Source of the DNA: Hyphomicrobiaceae bacterium
GTDB lineage: Bacteria > Pseudomonadota > Alphaproteobacteria > Rhizobiales > Ancalomicrobiaceae
Assembly: GCA_016793065.1 (NCBI GenBank)
Contig: JAEULV010000028.1
Span: 1-61,154 of the forward strand
Length of the DNA: 61,154 bases
Reading direction: 5' to 3'
Shown here: positions 17,439 to 24,731 of the stretch, piece by piece
Numbering within the stretch: position 1 is the first letter of the stretch
Layout of the letters: each line of letters begins with the position of its first letter
Translations under genes and position numbers: made by a program
The notes under the pieces: model-generated
Databases searched by the model: none
What the model saw: the letters and a program-made list of their open reading frames with translations, nothing else
Told to the model about the DNA's origin: nothing

Positions 17439-19217
17439 TTGTCGCGGCTGTGGATCGCCGAGGGGCGCCTCGACGAGATCGCCTGGGGCGAGGCCTCGGC
17501 GGCCGAACTCGGCCTGCGCTTCGTCGCCGAGCCGGACGTCGACCCGGCACCAAAGCACGAGCGCTGTCCGCCGCCCCGGGCGTTTCAGTTGGCGCGACTG
17601 ACGACGCTCGGCTTTGGCCCTCATGGCGAACGGGCGGCGGCGGCGCCGGCCGGCGGCGATTTCGAGGCGATGCAGGCGCTGCTGCGCATCGATCCGCTGC
17701 AGGCCTCGCGCATCGTCATCACCACCAAGCGGGCGCTGCGCGCCGCCATGCGCCGGCGCCATGCCGCCCGGCTGACGGCGCTCGCCACCGACGGGCTCTA
17801 CCAGTCCAATCCGGCCGCCTCGGCCAAGGTGCTGGATTTCCGCGTCGGCTCGCTCGTCGCCACCGCGCTGTTCCTGTTCGCCACCGCCTCGCTCATCGCG
17901 CTGCTCGCCGGCTGGGTCTCGCCCACCGGCTTCGCCATCCAGTCGCTGTTCCTGCTCCTGGCGTTGATCCGGGTGCTGGCGGCGATCAGCCCGGATTTCG
18001 TCACCGGCTTCGGCCGCACCCTGCCCGAGCGCCCGCCCGACGCGGAATTGCCGACCTATGCGGTGCTGGTGCCGCTCTACCGCGAGCCGGAGATCGTCGC
18101 CCAGCTGCTCGCCGGGCTCGCCGCCCTGCGCTATCCCGCCGACCGGCTGGAGATCCTGCTGCTGATCGAGGCCGACGACGATGCCACCCGCGCCGAACTC
18201 GCCCGCCACGCCATCCCGGCGCGGATCGAGGTGGTGCTGATCCCGCCATCGCAGCCGCGCACCAAGCCGAAGGCGCTGAACTTCGCCCTCGCCACCACCG
18301 GCGCCGAGCTGATCACCATCTTCGACGCCGAGGACAAGCCCGATGCCCGGCAGCTTTTGAAGGCGGCGGCGGTCTTCGCCGATGGCGATCACCGGCTCGG
18401 CTGCCTGCAGGCCTCGCTGGTGATCGACCATGCCGCCGATGCCCGCTCCTGGGTGTCCGACCAGTTTCAGGCCGAGTATCTGGCGCATTTCGACGGACTG
18501 CTGCCGTGGATCGGCCGGCTCGGCATCCCGTTTCCCCTCGGCGGCACCTCCACTCACCTGAAACGCGCCGCCATCGACGGCGTCGGCGGCTGGGACCCCC
18601 ACAACGTCACCGAGGACGCCGATCTCGGCATGCGGCTGGCGACCATGGGCTGGACCATGGACTGGCTGCCGTCCTGGACGCTGGAGGAGGCGCCGTTGCG
18701 GTTCAAGCCATGGCTGCGCCAGCGCACCCGCTGGCTGAAGGGCTGGATGGTCAGCTGGCTGGTGGCGATGCGCCATCCGCGCCGGTTCTGGCGGACCACC
18801 GGCCCGCGCGGCGCCATCGGGCTGCATGTGCTGATCGGCGGCGCGCTGATGACGGCGCTGGCCTTCCCCCTGAGCCTCTTCACCATGATCGGCGCCCTGA
18901 CCGGCCTATTGCCGTTGTTGGCCCAACGCTCGTTCATCGGCGACCTGTGGCTCGCCGTCTGCATCTGGACCTTTCTCGGCGGCTGGCTCGGGCCGATGGC
19001 GCTCTCCGTCACCGCCGGCCGCCGCCGTCGTCGGCCGGTCCGGCTGTGGACGCTGCTGACCATGCCGGTCTACTGGTGCTGGATGTCGATCGCCATGGTC
19101 GCCGCCCTGCGCGAGCTGATCATTGACCCGCACCGCTGGAACAAGACCAGCCACGGCATCGCCAGTCGGCCCGCCCCCCGGCCGTCGCCGCCGACGTCCG
19201 CGCCGAAAACCCGTTGA
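17439..19217 (+). CDS. Membrane glycosyltransferase, family 2 (cellulose-synthase-like)
   Basis: At least 592 aa counted from a TTG at 17439; similarity evidently continues upstream, so the true protein is longer by 30-70 residues. The N-terminal part resembles a GSPII_E/MshEN-type domain. Two membrane segments (about 142-190) precede a GT2 domain with IEADDDA, DAEDKPD, TEDADLG and the QRTRWLKG acceptor motif near residue 428, followed by further C-terminal membrane segments. It should polymerise or transfer a sugar across the inner membrane. The product is unknown; no exopolysaccharide genes are adjacent. Confidence 0.85.
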   Translation: MSRLWIAEGRLDEIAWGEASAAELGLRFVAEPDVDPAPKHERCPPPRAFQLARLTTLGFGPHGERAAAAPAGGDFEAMQALLRIDPLQASRIVITTKRALRAAMRRRHAARLTALATDGLYQSNPAASAKVLDFRVGSLVATALFLFATASLIALLAGWVSPTGFAIQSLFLLLALIRVLAAISPDFVTGFGRTLPERPPDAELPTYAVLVPLYREPEIVAQLLAGLAALRYPADRLEILLLIEADDDATRAELARHAIPARIEVVLIPPSQPRTKPKALNFALATTGAELITIFDAEDKPDARQLLKAAAVFADGDHRLGCLQASLVIDHAADARSWVSDQFQAEYLAHFDGLLPWIGRLGIPFPLGGTSTHLKRAAIDGVGGWDPHNVTEDADLGMRLATMGWTMDWLPSWTLEEAPLRFKPWLRQRTRWLKGWMVSWLVAMRHPRRFWRTTGPRGAIGLHVLIGGALMTALAFPLSLFTMIGALTGLLPLLAQRSFIGDLWLAVCIWTFLGGWLGPMALSVTAGRRRRRPVRLWTLLTMPVYWCWMSIAMVAALRELIIDPHRWNKTSHGIASRPAPRPSPPTSAPKTR

Positions 19218-19223
19218 CCCCCC

Positions 19224-19252
19224 TTGCACTCCCGCCCGCGCCGGCCTAGTTT
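19224..19252 (+). promoter_or_regulatory. Promoter of tRNA-Gly
   Basis: TTGCAC at 19224-19229, a 17-base spacer and TAGTTT at 19247-19252 place the start a few bases ahead of the tRNA at 19265. It lies between the glycosyltransferase stop and the tRNA. Confidence 0.6.
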
Positions 19253-19264
19253 GCCGGCCATTGA

Positions 19265-19339
19265 GCGGGTGTAGTTCAGAGGTAGAACGTCAGCTTCCCA
19301 AGCTGAATGTCGTGGGTTCGATTCCCATCGCCCGCTCCA
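19265..19339 (+). tRNA. tRNA-Gly (anticodon CCC)
   Basis: A 72-nt body plus encoded CCA. Acceptor arms GCGGGTG/CGCCCGC pair fully (one G-U). The D arm is GTTC-AGAGGTA-GAAC, the anticodon stem TCAGC/GCTGA with loop TTCCCAA gives anticodon CCC, and the T arm is GTGGG-TTCGATT-CCCAT. Bases 19295-19340, from the anticodon loop to past the CCA, are duplicated at 28174-28219: the gene is the attachment site of the integrated element that follows and is still intact. Confidence 0.97.
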
Positions 19340-19340
19340 A
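19295..19340 (+). repeat. Left attachment repeat (attL core, 46 bp)
   Basis: From the TTCCC of the anticodon loop to CTCCAA beyond the tRNA end. It is identical over 46 bases to 28174-28219; identity stops at both sides (C versus T before, T versus A after). Confidence 0.95.
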
Positions 19341-19420
19341 TTCTAAGCCACTTAAAAACATAAGAAAATCGGATTTCAAATGCTGCTCGCTTGGGGTAGG
19401 TTTGACGTCGATCCTGATCG

Positions 19421-19442
19421 GCGTCGTCACCATGTCGTCACA
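19421..19442 (+). repeat. Left pair of tandem 11-bp repeats, probable integrase arm sites
   Basis: GCGTCGTCACC (19421-19431) is followed directly by ATGTCGTCACA (19432-19442). The core GTCGTCAC recurs in the same tandem 11-bp spacing near the right end of the element. Position 80 bp inside attL fits arm-type sites of a tyrosine recombinase. Confidence 0.55.
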
Positions 19443-19450
19443 ATGCACCA

Positions 19451-19478
19451 TTGATTGGCGACGCTTACTGGCTATATT
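19451..19478 (+). promoter_or_regulatory. Promoter giving a leaderless transcript for the 288-aa cargo gene
   Basis: TTGATT (19451-19456), a 16-base spacer and TATATT (19473-19478) end only six bases before the ATG at 19485. Transcription would begin at or next to the A of the start codon, and no ribosome site precedes it. Confidence 0.5.
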
Positions 19479-19484
19479 CAGACC

Positions 19485-20351
19485 ATGTCGACCGCTGCAT
19501 TTAGCTTTGTGTTTGATGGCGAGGCCGTTCGGGAAGGCGAGATTGATGTCACCGATCTCGCCCCTGCGTTGCTTGCCTTAGGACAGGCGGTAAAGGCCAC
19601 GGGCAAAATTGTGCTTGGGTCGGATGCCGATGTCAGCCTCAAAGTTCGCACCATGCATCACGGTTCATTTGAGGTATTCCTCAATGCCGTGACCGGTGGC
19701 GACGTCGGCTTGGCTTGGTCCATGATCAAGGCCTTTTACGCTTCGGATGACGGAAAAACTGCACTTGCGGTTATTGAGACGTTGGGAGGTGCTGGCACCA
19801 CGCTCGCCGTGACCCGCAACGGCGTCCTCTGGCTTCTCAAAAAGCTCAAGGGACGGAAGATCAGCAGACAGGAAAAGGTCGACGGGGACCATGTCAAGGT
19901 CGTCGTCGATGACCAGGAGTTTATCGTCCCGCTCCCGGTTGCTCAGGCCGTGCAAGACCCCAACGTTCGAGCCGCCTTGGAAAAAGCCATCGCCGACCCT
20001 TTAGAGCGGGACGGCATTGATACTGTCAGGGTACACGTTGGAACAGAAACCGTTGAGATCGACAAGGCTGAAGGCAGCTTTTTTCGTGCCTCTCCGCTTA
20101 GCGATACTGAGTTCACCAACACGTATCAGAAGGCTTTCTCGATCCAGACTTTGTCGTTTAAGCGCGGGAATAAATGGCGTCTTCACGATGGCCAAGGCAG
20201 CAGAAACGTTACCATGCTGGATCAGTCGTTTATGGACCGCGTAGACCGAAGCGAGGTTGCGAGTAGGACCACCACCGGCTTCAAGTCGCAGTATGAGATT
20301 TTGAATGTTATCGATCACCGCCCGAAAAGCATTCAACCAAAAATGCTTTGA
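19485..20351 (+). CDS. Island cargo protein of unknown function (288 aa)
   Basis: I do not recognise a named function. The ATG at 19485 lies six bases after a TATATT box, suggesting leaderless translation. The N-terminus (FSFVFDGEAVREGEIDVTDLAPALLALGQAV) resembles, from memory, hypothetical proteins of mobile elements that open with FxFDG and DLAPAL. A hydrophobic stretch around residues 65-110 (GLAWSMIKAFY, GGAGTTLAVT) is followed by charged, beta-rich sequence without membrane segments. Base composition is visibly AT-richer than the chromosome. The stop is directly abutted by the ATG of the P-loop gene, so both are one operon. Confidence 0.7.
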   Translation: MSTAAFSFVFDGEAVREGEIDVTDLAPALLALGQAVKATGKIVLGSDADVSLKVRTMHHGSFEVFLNAVTGGDVGLAWSMIKAFYASDDGKTALAVIETLGGAGTTLAVTRNGVLWLLKKLKGRKISRQEKVDGDHVKVVVDDQEFIVPLPVAQAVQDPNVRAALEKAIADPLERDGIDTVRVHVGTETVEIDKAEGSFFRASPLSDTEFTNTYQKAFSIQTLSFKRGNKWRLHDGQGSRNVTMLDQSFMDRVDRSEVASRTTTGFKSQYEILNVIDHRPKSIQPKML

Positions 20352-20906
20352 ATGGCCGATTCGATAGGATCATCTTTAATGTCCCGCGCTCGACCGAAAC
20401 GATTATGCATTCCGACGGAATTTGATCCGACGCTCTTCACGCCTCACGACGAACTTTCGCGATTTGCGGAGGCGTGCGCTGCGCTCCACGCGAGGAGCAT
20501 CATCGCAATCCACGGATGGCCGGACTCGGGGAAAACATCCACCGCGAGATGGCTTGGGTGGAAGCTCGGGCTAGAGCCCATTCATCTCGACGACTTCAAC
20601 CTTTCGGATCGCCCAGGCTTCAATCCGAGGACGGATGCCTACGGTTTCGATGAAGACGCGATGCGAAAGGAGATTGATGATCGTCGCACCCGCGAAACGA
20701 TCATCGTCGAAGGTGTATGCGCATGCCGGGTTTGCTCGCCCGATATATTGCTTGATCTAGGCCAGTGGCGCTCAACCAGACTCACGAAGAAGCTCAAGGC
20801 GTTCATCGGAGACTATGACGGGCCAAGCTTCACGGCGCGGGTTCAAAGCTTTCAGTGCATACAGGATTGGCGTTGGGGAGGAGAGCGGCTTAGCCGCTCT
20901 TCTTGA
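20352..20906 (+). CDS. P-loop NTPase, nucleoside-kinase-like (184 aa), island cargo
   Basis: The start ATG follows the preceding stop with no gap. Walker A is IIAIHGWPDSGKTSTARWLG near residue 46, followed by PIHLDDFNLSDRP, which resembles the DDF motif of uridine-kinase/PRK-type P-loop kinases, and TIIVEGVCACRV as the Walker B strand. The C-terminus (FQCIQDWRWGGERLSRSS) looks abrupt, and the last 17 bases overlap the convergent small gene. It may phosphorylate a nucleotide or small metabolite; a defence or toxin role is only a thought from its location. Confidence 0.7.
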   Translation: MADSIGSSLMSRARPKRLCIPTEFDPTLFTPHDELSRFAEACAALHARSIIAIHGWPDSGKTSTARWLGWKLGLEPIHLDDFNLSDRPGFNPRTDAYGFDEDAMRKEIDDRRTRETIIVEGVCACRVCSPDILLDLGQWRSTRLTKKLKAFIGDYDGPSFTARVQSFQCIQDWRWGGERLSRSS

Positions 20907-21105
20907 GGACGCCTTCCTTACGGAGGCGCACGAATACGCCCGGCATCATGAGGTCGGCACGCTCACGAATAAGGCGGGTAGCCTCGCTCACGTCGGTTGC
21001 GGAAGCATTACCAGAAGAAATGCGATGAGCGCGCTTCCCAATCTCACGGTCCAGCTTGTCCACGTCAGCAACTGGCCATTCGCGCTGTACGGCATTGCCT
21101 GTCAT
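20890..21105 (-). CDS. Small island protein of unknown function (71 aa)
   Basis: Chosen start is the ATG at 21105 behind AGGGAG; an in-frame ATG at 21126 overlaps the upstream stop (ATGA) and would add seven residues. The protein is charged and helical (VADVDKLDREIGKRAHRI, RERADLMMPGVFVRLRKEGVLKKSG). No family recognised. It is translationally coupled to the GAF-domain membrane gene, so they may work together. Confidence 0.55.
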   Translation of the reverse strand: MTGNAVQREWPVADVDKLDREIGKRAHRISSGNASATDVSEATRLIRERADLMMPGVFVRLRKEGVLKKSG

Positions 21106-21122
21106 GTCGTTCTCCCTCGTTC

Positions 21123-22058
21123 TCATTTATGAATCAAGTGGATCAGCATTGCAAGATGGATCGCAAGAGACCGGATCGGTTCGACTGGATCACGGGCGGC
21201 ATCATCGTTGGGACGTTTGAGGTGAAACCGCTCAGGAACGTCGCTGGTTCCCACAACAACACCGATCGGGCTCTCATCCTGTAAACGGATCGGAACCGAA
21301 GCGATGGACCGATAGCGCTCAACATCGTCCGAATTACGGAGACCTTCGGGCGCGTCAAAGAGCGCCCGGGCCTCCGGCTCGGACGTGTCCGCCGCAACGA
21401 TGGTCCGAGCCGTCTGATAAGCGATGCCCACATGCCCGATTCCTGGTTTCCAGCTTCTATGCGTGGCCTCTTCCTCGGCACGGATCGGACGCCGGCAGGC
21501 GACACAATCAAGTTCGCCGGATGCTCGGTTGAAGAGGTAGATCGCGAAATTCCAGCGGTCGTCGTTCATCCCGAAGAGAACGCCCTTATCCGCGACGAGG
21601 AGGTCCAGCATGAAGCCGAAACGCTTCGCTTGTTCCTCCCCGTCGCCACTGCCTTGCAGTTCGACTTGTTCGACGATCTCGCGAAGAAAGTTGCTCAGGG
21701 AATAGACGCGCGAGAACCAAAAGAAATCCTCCTCAAGCCTTCCGATGATGGCCGCACGGTTCTCTGCTTCAACAATGGCCTTCTCGGCCTCAAGCAGGAT
21801 TTCGGGGTCGGATCGGTCGATCCAGTAAAGAAAGATCGATCCAGCAGCGGATAGCAGCAGCCCAACCGGCCATAGGGTTACGAGATGACCTTTCCACGCA
21901 GCCAGGCTGTCCCAGTTGGACAGAGCTTCGGACCCGCCCGCTAGCACTAGACCGCCGATAACAAGCATGTTCTGAATAAAGCGGCGCGTGCGAATGTCGT
22001 TGCAGAGCAGCTTTTCTGCATGCCGTCTCAGCTTGATGCGCAGTGCCGCTAAATCCAA
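21123..22058 (-). CDS. Membrane-anchored GAF-domain protein, island cargo (311 aa)
   Basis: Two N-terminal membrane segments (about residues 28-46 and 60-80: NMLVIGGLVLAGG, LVTLWPVGLLLSAAGSIFLYW) lead into a helical linker (ILLEAEKAIVEAENRAAIIG) and a C-terminal GAF-like domain. The GAF pattern is seen in KPGIGHVGIAYQTARTIVAADT and YRSIASVPIRLQDESPIGVVVGTSD. No kinase, cyclase or DNA-binding output domain follows, so it is a sensor without a visible effector. A pair CACR plus the preceding DCVACRR could hold a metal. The gene is AT-richer than the chromosome. Confidence 0.75.
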   Translation of the reverse strand: MDLAALRIKLRRHAEKLLCNDIRTRRFIQNMLVIGGLVLAGGSEALSNWDSLAAWKGHLVTLWPVGLLLSAAGSIFLYWIDRSDPEILLEAEKAIVEAENRAAIIGRLEEDFFWFSRVYSLSNFLREIVEQVELQGSGDGEEQAKRFGFMLDLLVADKGVLFGMNDDRWNFAIYLFNRASGELDCVACRRPIRAEEEATHRSWKPGIGHVGIAYQTARTIVAADTSEPEARALFDAPEGLRNSDDVERYRSIASVPIRLQDESPIGVVVGTSDVPERFHLKRPNDDAARDPVEPIRSLAIHLAMLIHLIHK

Positions 22059-22149
22059 AAGCCACCCCCAGAATCGGAATAAACTTAGCCTGAGGTGGTA
22101 CGAAAGTAACGCGAAAAACCGAGACTCAAAGGCTCGAATGTCATTTTGG

Positions 22150-22383
22150 TTAGTCCACTAGCGCCACATCGTCCTCAGGCCTCCTTGCCCCGTTATCGGC
22201 CCGGGAAATGGCGAAGCGCTCGGCGTTCGGCTTGATCGCCCAAGCCCGCGCGCCAGCCCTAAGCGCATCCCTGATCGATCGCGGGCGAAGCCCGGTGATG
22301 GCCGCGATCTCCCGGTTAGACCATCCGGCCATGGCGAGGCGGCGGGCTTCCTCGGCTCGGCTGATCGGTTTCGGGTCCGTCAT
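22150..22383 (-). CDS. Small helix-turn-helix protein (77 aa)
   Basis: Residues 8-45 read EEARRLAMAGWSNREIAAITGLRPRSIRDALRAG, a helix-turn-helix of the transposase/sigma-region-4 type. The C-terminal tail is acidic. It sits 219 bases after the stop of the main leftward element operon, beyond its terminator, so it is probably a separately expressed regulator of the element. Confidence 0.6.
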   Translation of the reverse strand: MTDPKPISRAEEARRLAMAGWSNREIAAITGLRPRSIRDALRAGARAWAIKPNAERFAISRADNGARRPEDDVALVD

Positions 22384-22524
22384 GCGATCACCTTTTGACG
22401 CCCCTCAGGGTCTCACCAGAAGCCCTCAATGAAAGAGGCTAGGGTCGTAGCGGAATCGCGGCCAATGCGCCACACGGGTCGCGCAATCAGCGGGGCGGGG
22501 CATCCGATCGGCAGACACGAGAAA

Positions 22525-22544
22525 GCCCGCCGTCGAGGGCGGGC
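22525..22544 (-). terminator. Terminator of the leftward satellite operon
   Basis: GCCCGCC (22525-22531), loop GTCGAG and GGCGGGC (22538-22544) form a perfect 7-bp GC stem followed on the minus strand by TTTCTC. It lies about 57 bases after the stop of the coiled-coil gene. The short U-run makes it moderate. Confidence 0.5.
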
Positions 22545-22601
22545 AAGGTGGCGGGCGCGAAGTTCCCCGCATCGGCCGCAGGAGGGACGGCCGTTGTTCG
22601 A

Positions 22602-23300
22602 TCACCAAGTCGCCGATGCGCCACCCGGTCGCAGGACGACGGCGCGGGGCATGTCGCCCCGATCACCGGTCGATCCGGGCGGGAATGCGCTCGCCAGCAT
22701 CAGACCGTGATTGAAGGGCGGCTCCGAGTAATTCCAGCCGGAAATTTGCCACCCGTCAACGCGGGGGATGCACACATTCCCGGCGACGTGGTGCAGAGGG
22801 CCATACTGGTTTTCTGGCACCGGCGTGAAGTCACTTTCGACGGTCGCGATGGCCGGCCGGCCGGCGGCCACCAACTGCCCATTCGCCCGCGTAACGGCTT
22901 CGTCGGCGGCGGCAACCTCGCTCAGGATGGCGCAAAGGGCGCGCATCGCGGCCACCCCTTCCTTGGCGAGCCGTGCCCGTGCCTGATCGCGTTGACGCTC
23001 GGCATCGGCCTGCACCTTGTCGAGCCGGGCGCCGGCTTCGCTGGCGATGGCATCGGCAAGCCGGCTTTCGAGTTCGGCGCGGGCGATGTCCAACCGCTCG
23101 CGCTCAAGACGGGCCTTGACCAGGACCTGTTCGGCGCGGCCGACACCAGCCTCGTCACCGGACACGATTGCAGTGCGGCGGGCTTCCTCGGCACGGGCGA
23201 TGACCTTGCTTGCGCCTTCGAGGTCTAGCGCGGCGAGCGCGCCCCGGATGTCGGCGGCGGTCGGGTTTCCGGTGCGGAATTTCGCGAAGATTTGGAGCAT
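22602..23300 (-). CDS. Coiled-coil element protein of unknown function (232 aa)
   Basis: From ATG 23300 (MLQIFAKFRTGNPTAADI), one base after the stop of the peptidase gene. Residues about 20-125 are long charged helices (AEEARRTAIV, LVKARLERERLDIARAELESRLADAIA) predicted to form coiled coil. The C-terminal 80 residues are different, rich in Gly, Pro and Trp (VDGWQISGWNYSEPPFNHG). Such architecture occurs in phage structural or scaffold-like accessory proteins, but I recognise no family. Confidence 0.65.
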   Translation of the reverse strand: MLQIFAKFRTGNPTAADIRGALAALDLEGASKVIARAEEARRTAIVSGDEAGVGRAEQVLVKARLERERLDIARAELESRLADAIASEAGARLDKVQADAERQRDQARARLAKEGVAAMRALCAILSEVAAADEAVTRANGQLVAAGRPAIATVESDFTPVPENQYGPLHHVAGNVCIPRVDGWQISGWNYSEPPFNHGLMLASAFPPGSTGDRGDMPRAVVLRPGGASATW

Positions 23301-23301
23301 G

Positions 23302-23967
23302 TCAGTTCCCTTCCATGAGGCGCCGGATCGAGGCGCGGGCTTCGGAGTCGAGGTGAACGTCGGCGATCTGGTGGACCCGGCGACCGTCGAGCGTGCCGTC
23401 GACCATAATTTCATCCGCAGTCTGACGGATCGCTCGCCAGATATCAGGACGTCGAACGATCGTGTTCGTGATGGCCTCAAGCCTTCGATACTCGTTCCGG
23501 ATAAAGTCATCGCCCTTCGCGCGGTGGCGTGCGATCAGATTTCGAAGGGCTCGGCATTCGTCGCACCAACCCCCGATCGTCTGATGTACACGCGCAATGT
23601 TCTCGACCAGACCGTCCGGATGCAAATCGGCCTGCCATCGAGTGAACCAAGCTTGCGCTACGCGACCGGCCAACAGTTCAACGATTTCCGCGTCGCCTTC
23701 GAGATGGTCGGCGGGCTGGAAGATCGGATTGGGGCGCATCCGCAAGCCGGCAGCTATCCCGCCAAGTGCCATGTGCACAATGGCGTGCCCGGCTTCATGC
23801 GCGGCGACGGCAGGATCGGGCTGGGCAAGTTCGCTGGCGTCGAACCGGTCGAGTTCGCGGCCAACGGCCAGAACGGGCGGGCGGCCGGCGGGCTCGATCA
23901 GGACGCTCTCATTGCCGGGCGCACCGCGCGGGCGGCCGCAACAGGTCCTCACGATTACTTCACCCAT
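23302..23967 (-). CDS. Stand-alone M41-like (FtsH-type) metallopeptidase domain protein
   Basis: 221 aa. VAAHEAGHAIVHMALGG at residues 54-70 is the HExxH zinc motif in the exact context of FtsH peptidase (M41) domains. Downstream helices (HLEGDAEIVELLAGRVAQAWF) match the region that supplies the third zinc ligand, often an Asp, in M41. There is no AAA ATPase module and no membrane segment, unlike FtsH. It overlaps the 46-aa gene by eight bases and lies in the packaging-type operon of the satellite. It may process a capsid or regulatory protein, but that is inference. Confidence 0.7.
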   Translation of the reverse strand: MGEVIVRTCCGRPRGAPGNESVLIEPAGRPPVLAVGRELDRFDASELAQPDPAVAAHEAGHAIVHMALGGIAAGLRMRPNPIFQPADHLEGDAEIVELLAGRVAQAWFTRWQADLHPDGLVENIARVHQTIGGWCDECRALRNLIARHRAKGDDFIRNEYRRLEAITNTIVRRPDIWRAIRQTADEIMVDGTLDGRRVHQIADVHLDSEARASIRRLMEGN

Positions 23968-24100
23968 TGCCCCGCACCTCCCCGATTTGCGGCGCCGCCT
24001 TCGGGGCGGGCGCCGACAGTTCGCGGGCTCGCCGATACAGTTCGGCCAGGTTCTGCCGGTCGATCTCGGCAGCGGTTTCAGTTTTCATCCGCAACTTCAT
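23960..24100 (-). CDS. Very small element protein (46 aa)
   Basis: Start at ATG 24100 behind GGAGAG with good spacing; a second ATG at 24088 is possible. It overlaps the terminase gene upstream by 23 bases and the peptidase gene downstream by 8, so it is tightly packed in the operon. It is helical and charged (EIDRQNLAELYRRARELSAPAPK) and could be an adaptor; no family recognised. Confidence 0.5.
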   Translation of the reverse strand: MKLRMKTETAAEIDRQNLAELYRRARELSAPAPKAAPQIGEVRGNG

Positions 24101-24557
24101 GGAAGGTCTCTCCGGTTTCGAGGGCTTTGAACTTTGCGGCGGCGCGTTCAAGCGCCGCGTCGATCAAGTCTCTTGCATGGTTTCGCGCTTCAGGATCGCG
24201 GCTGATCTGGGCTGGAACTGCATCTAGGGCGTGCCTAAGCGTAGCGACAACGTCGTCGAGTATCGCCATTGCTTCCGTAAGCGGAATCAACTCGCGCTGA
24301 CGCTCGGCGAGTCGAAGCTCAGCGGTTCGGCGTTGCGCGGCCAGCAGGGCCGCGCGTTCGGCGGCCTCGGCATCGCCAGCCCGCGACCGGCCGGCATCGG
24401 CAACTCGGGCGGCAATGGCCGATTTGAGGCTGTAGGCGCCGCGTCCAGCCCTAATGTTCGGGTGGCGGCCGGCAAGGTTTCTTACGGTTCGGGCGTCGCA
24501 GCCGAGAATGTCTGCAAGTTCTGTTGCCGAAACGGTCGGCCCCGTCGAAGTTTTCAT
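24078..24557 (-). CDS. Phage terminase small subunit, Nu1-like
   Basis: 159 aa. The N-terminal winged helix (VSATELADILGCDARTVRNLAGRHPNIRAGRGAYSLKSAI) matches Nu1/gpNu1-type DNA-packaging proteins that recognise cos sites. It is followed by a long helix and a dimerisation part (RTAELRLAERQRELIPLTEAM). No large terminase gene is present in the element, so it would have to redirect a helper phage's packaging motor, as known phage satellites do. Confidence 0.75.
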   Translation of the reverse strand: MKTSTGPTVSATELADILGCDARTVRNLAGRHPNIRAGRGAYSLKSAIAARVADAGRSRAGDAEAAERAALLAAQRRTAELRLAERQRELIPLTEAMAILDDVVATLRHALDAVPAQISRDPEARNHARDLIDAALERAAAKFKALETGETFHEVADEN

Positions 24558-24731
24558 GCATCACCTCGTGATCTGGAAACGGAAATGCACCTCGTCAACA
24601 CTGAAACGCATCGCGATGTCGGGGCGCCACGCCCCCGCAAGGCGGGGGTGGTATATACGGTCCCTTTGGGGGGAGCGGGGGGGCACAGCCGCGCCCGGGC
24701 GAGACGCGCCGCGACTGGCTGGGCAGGTCCT

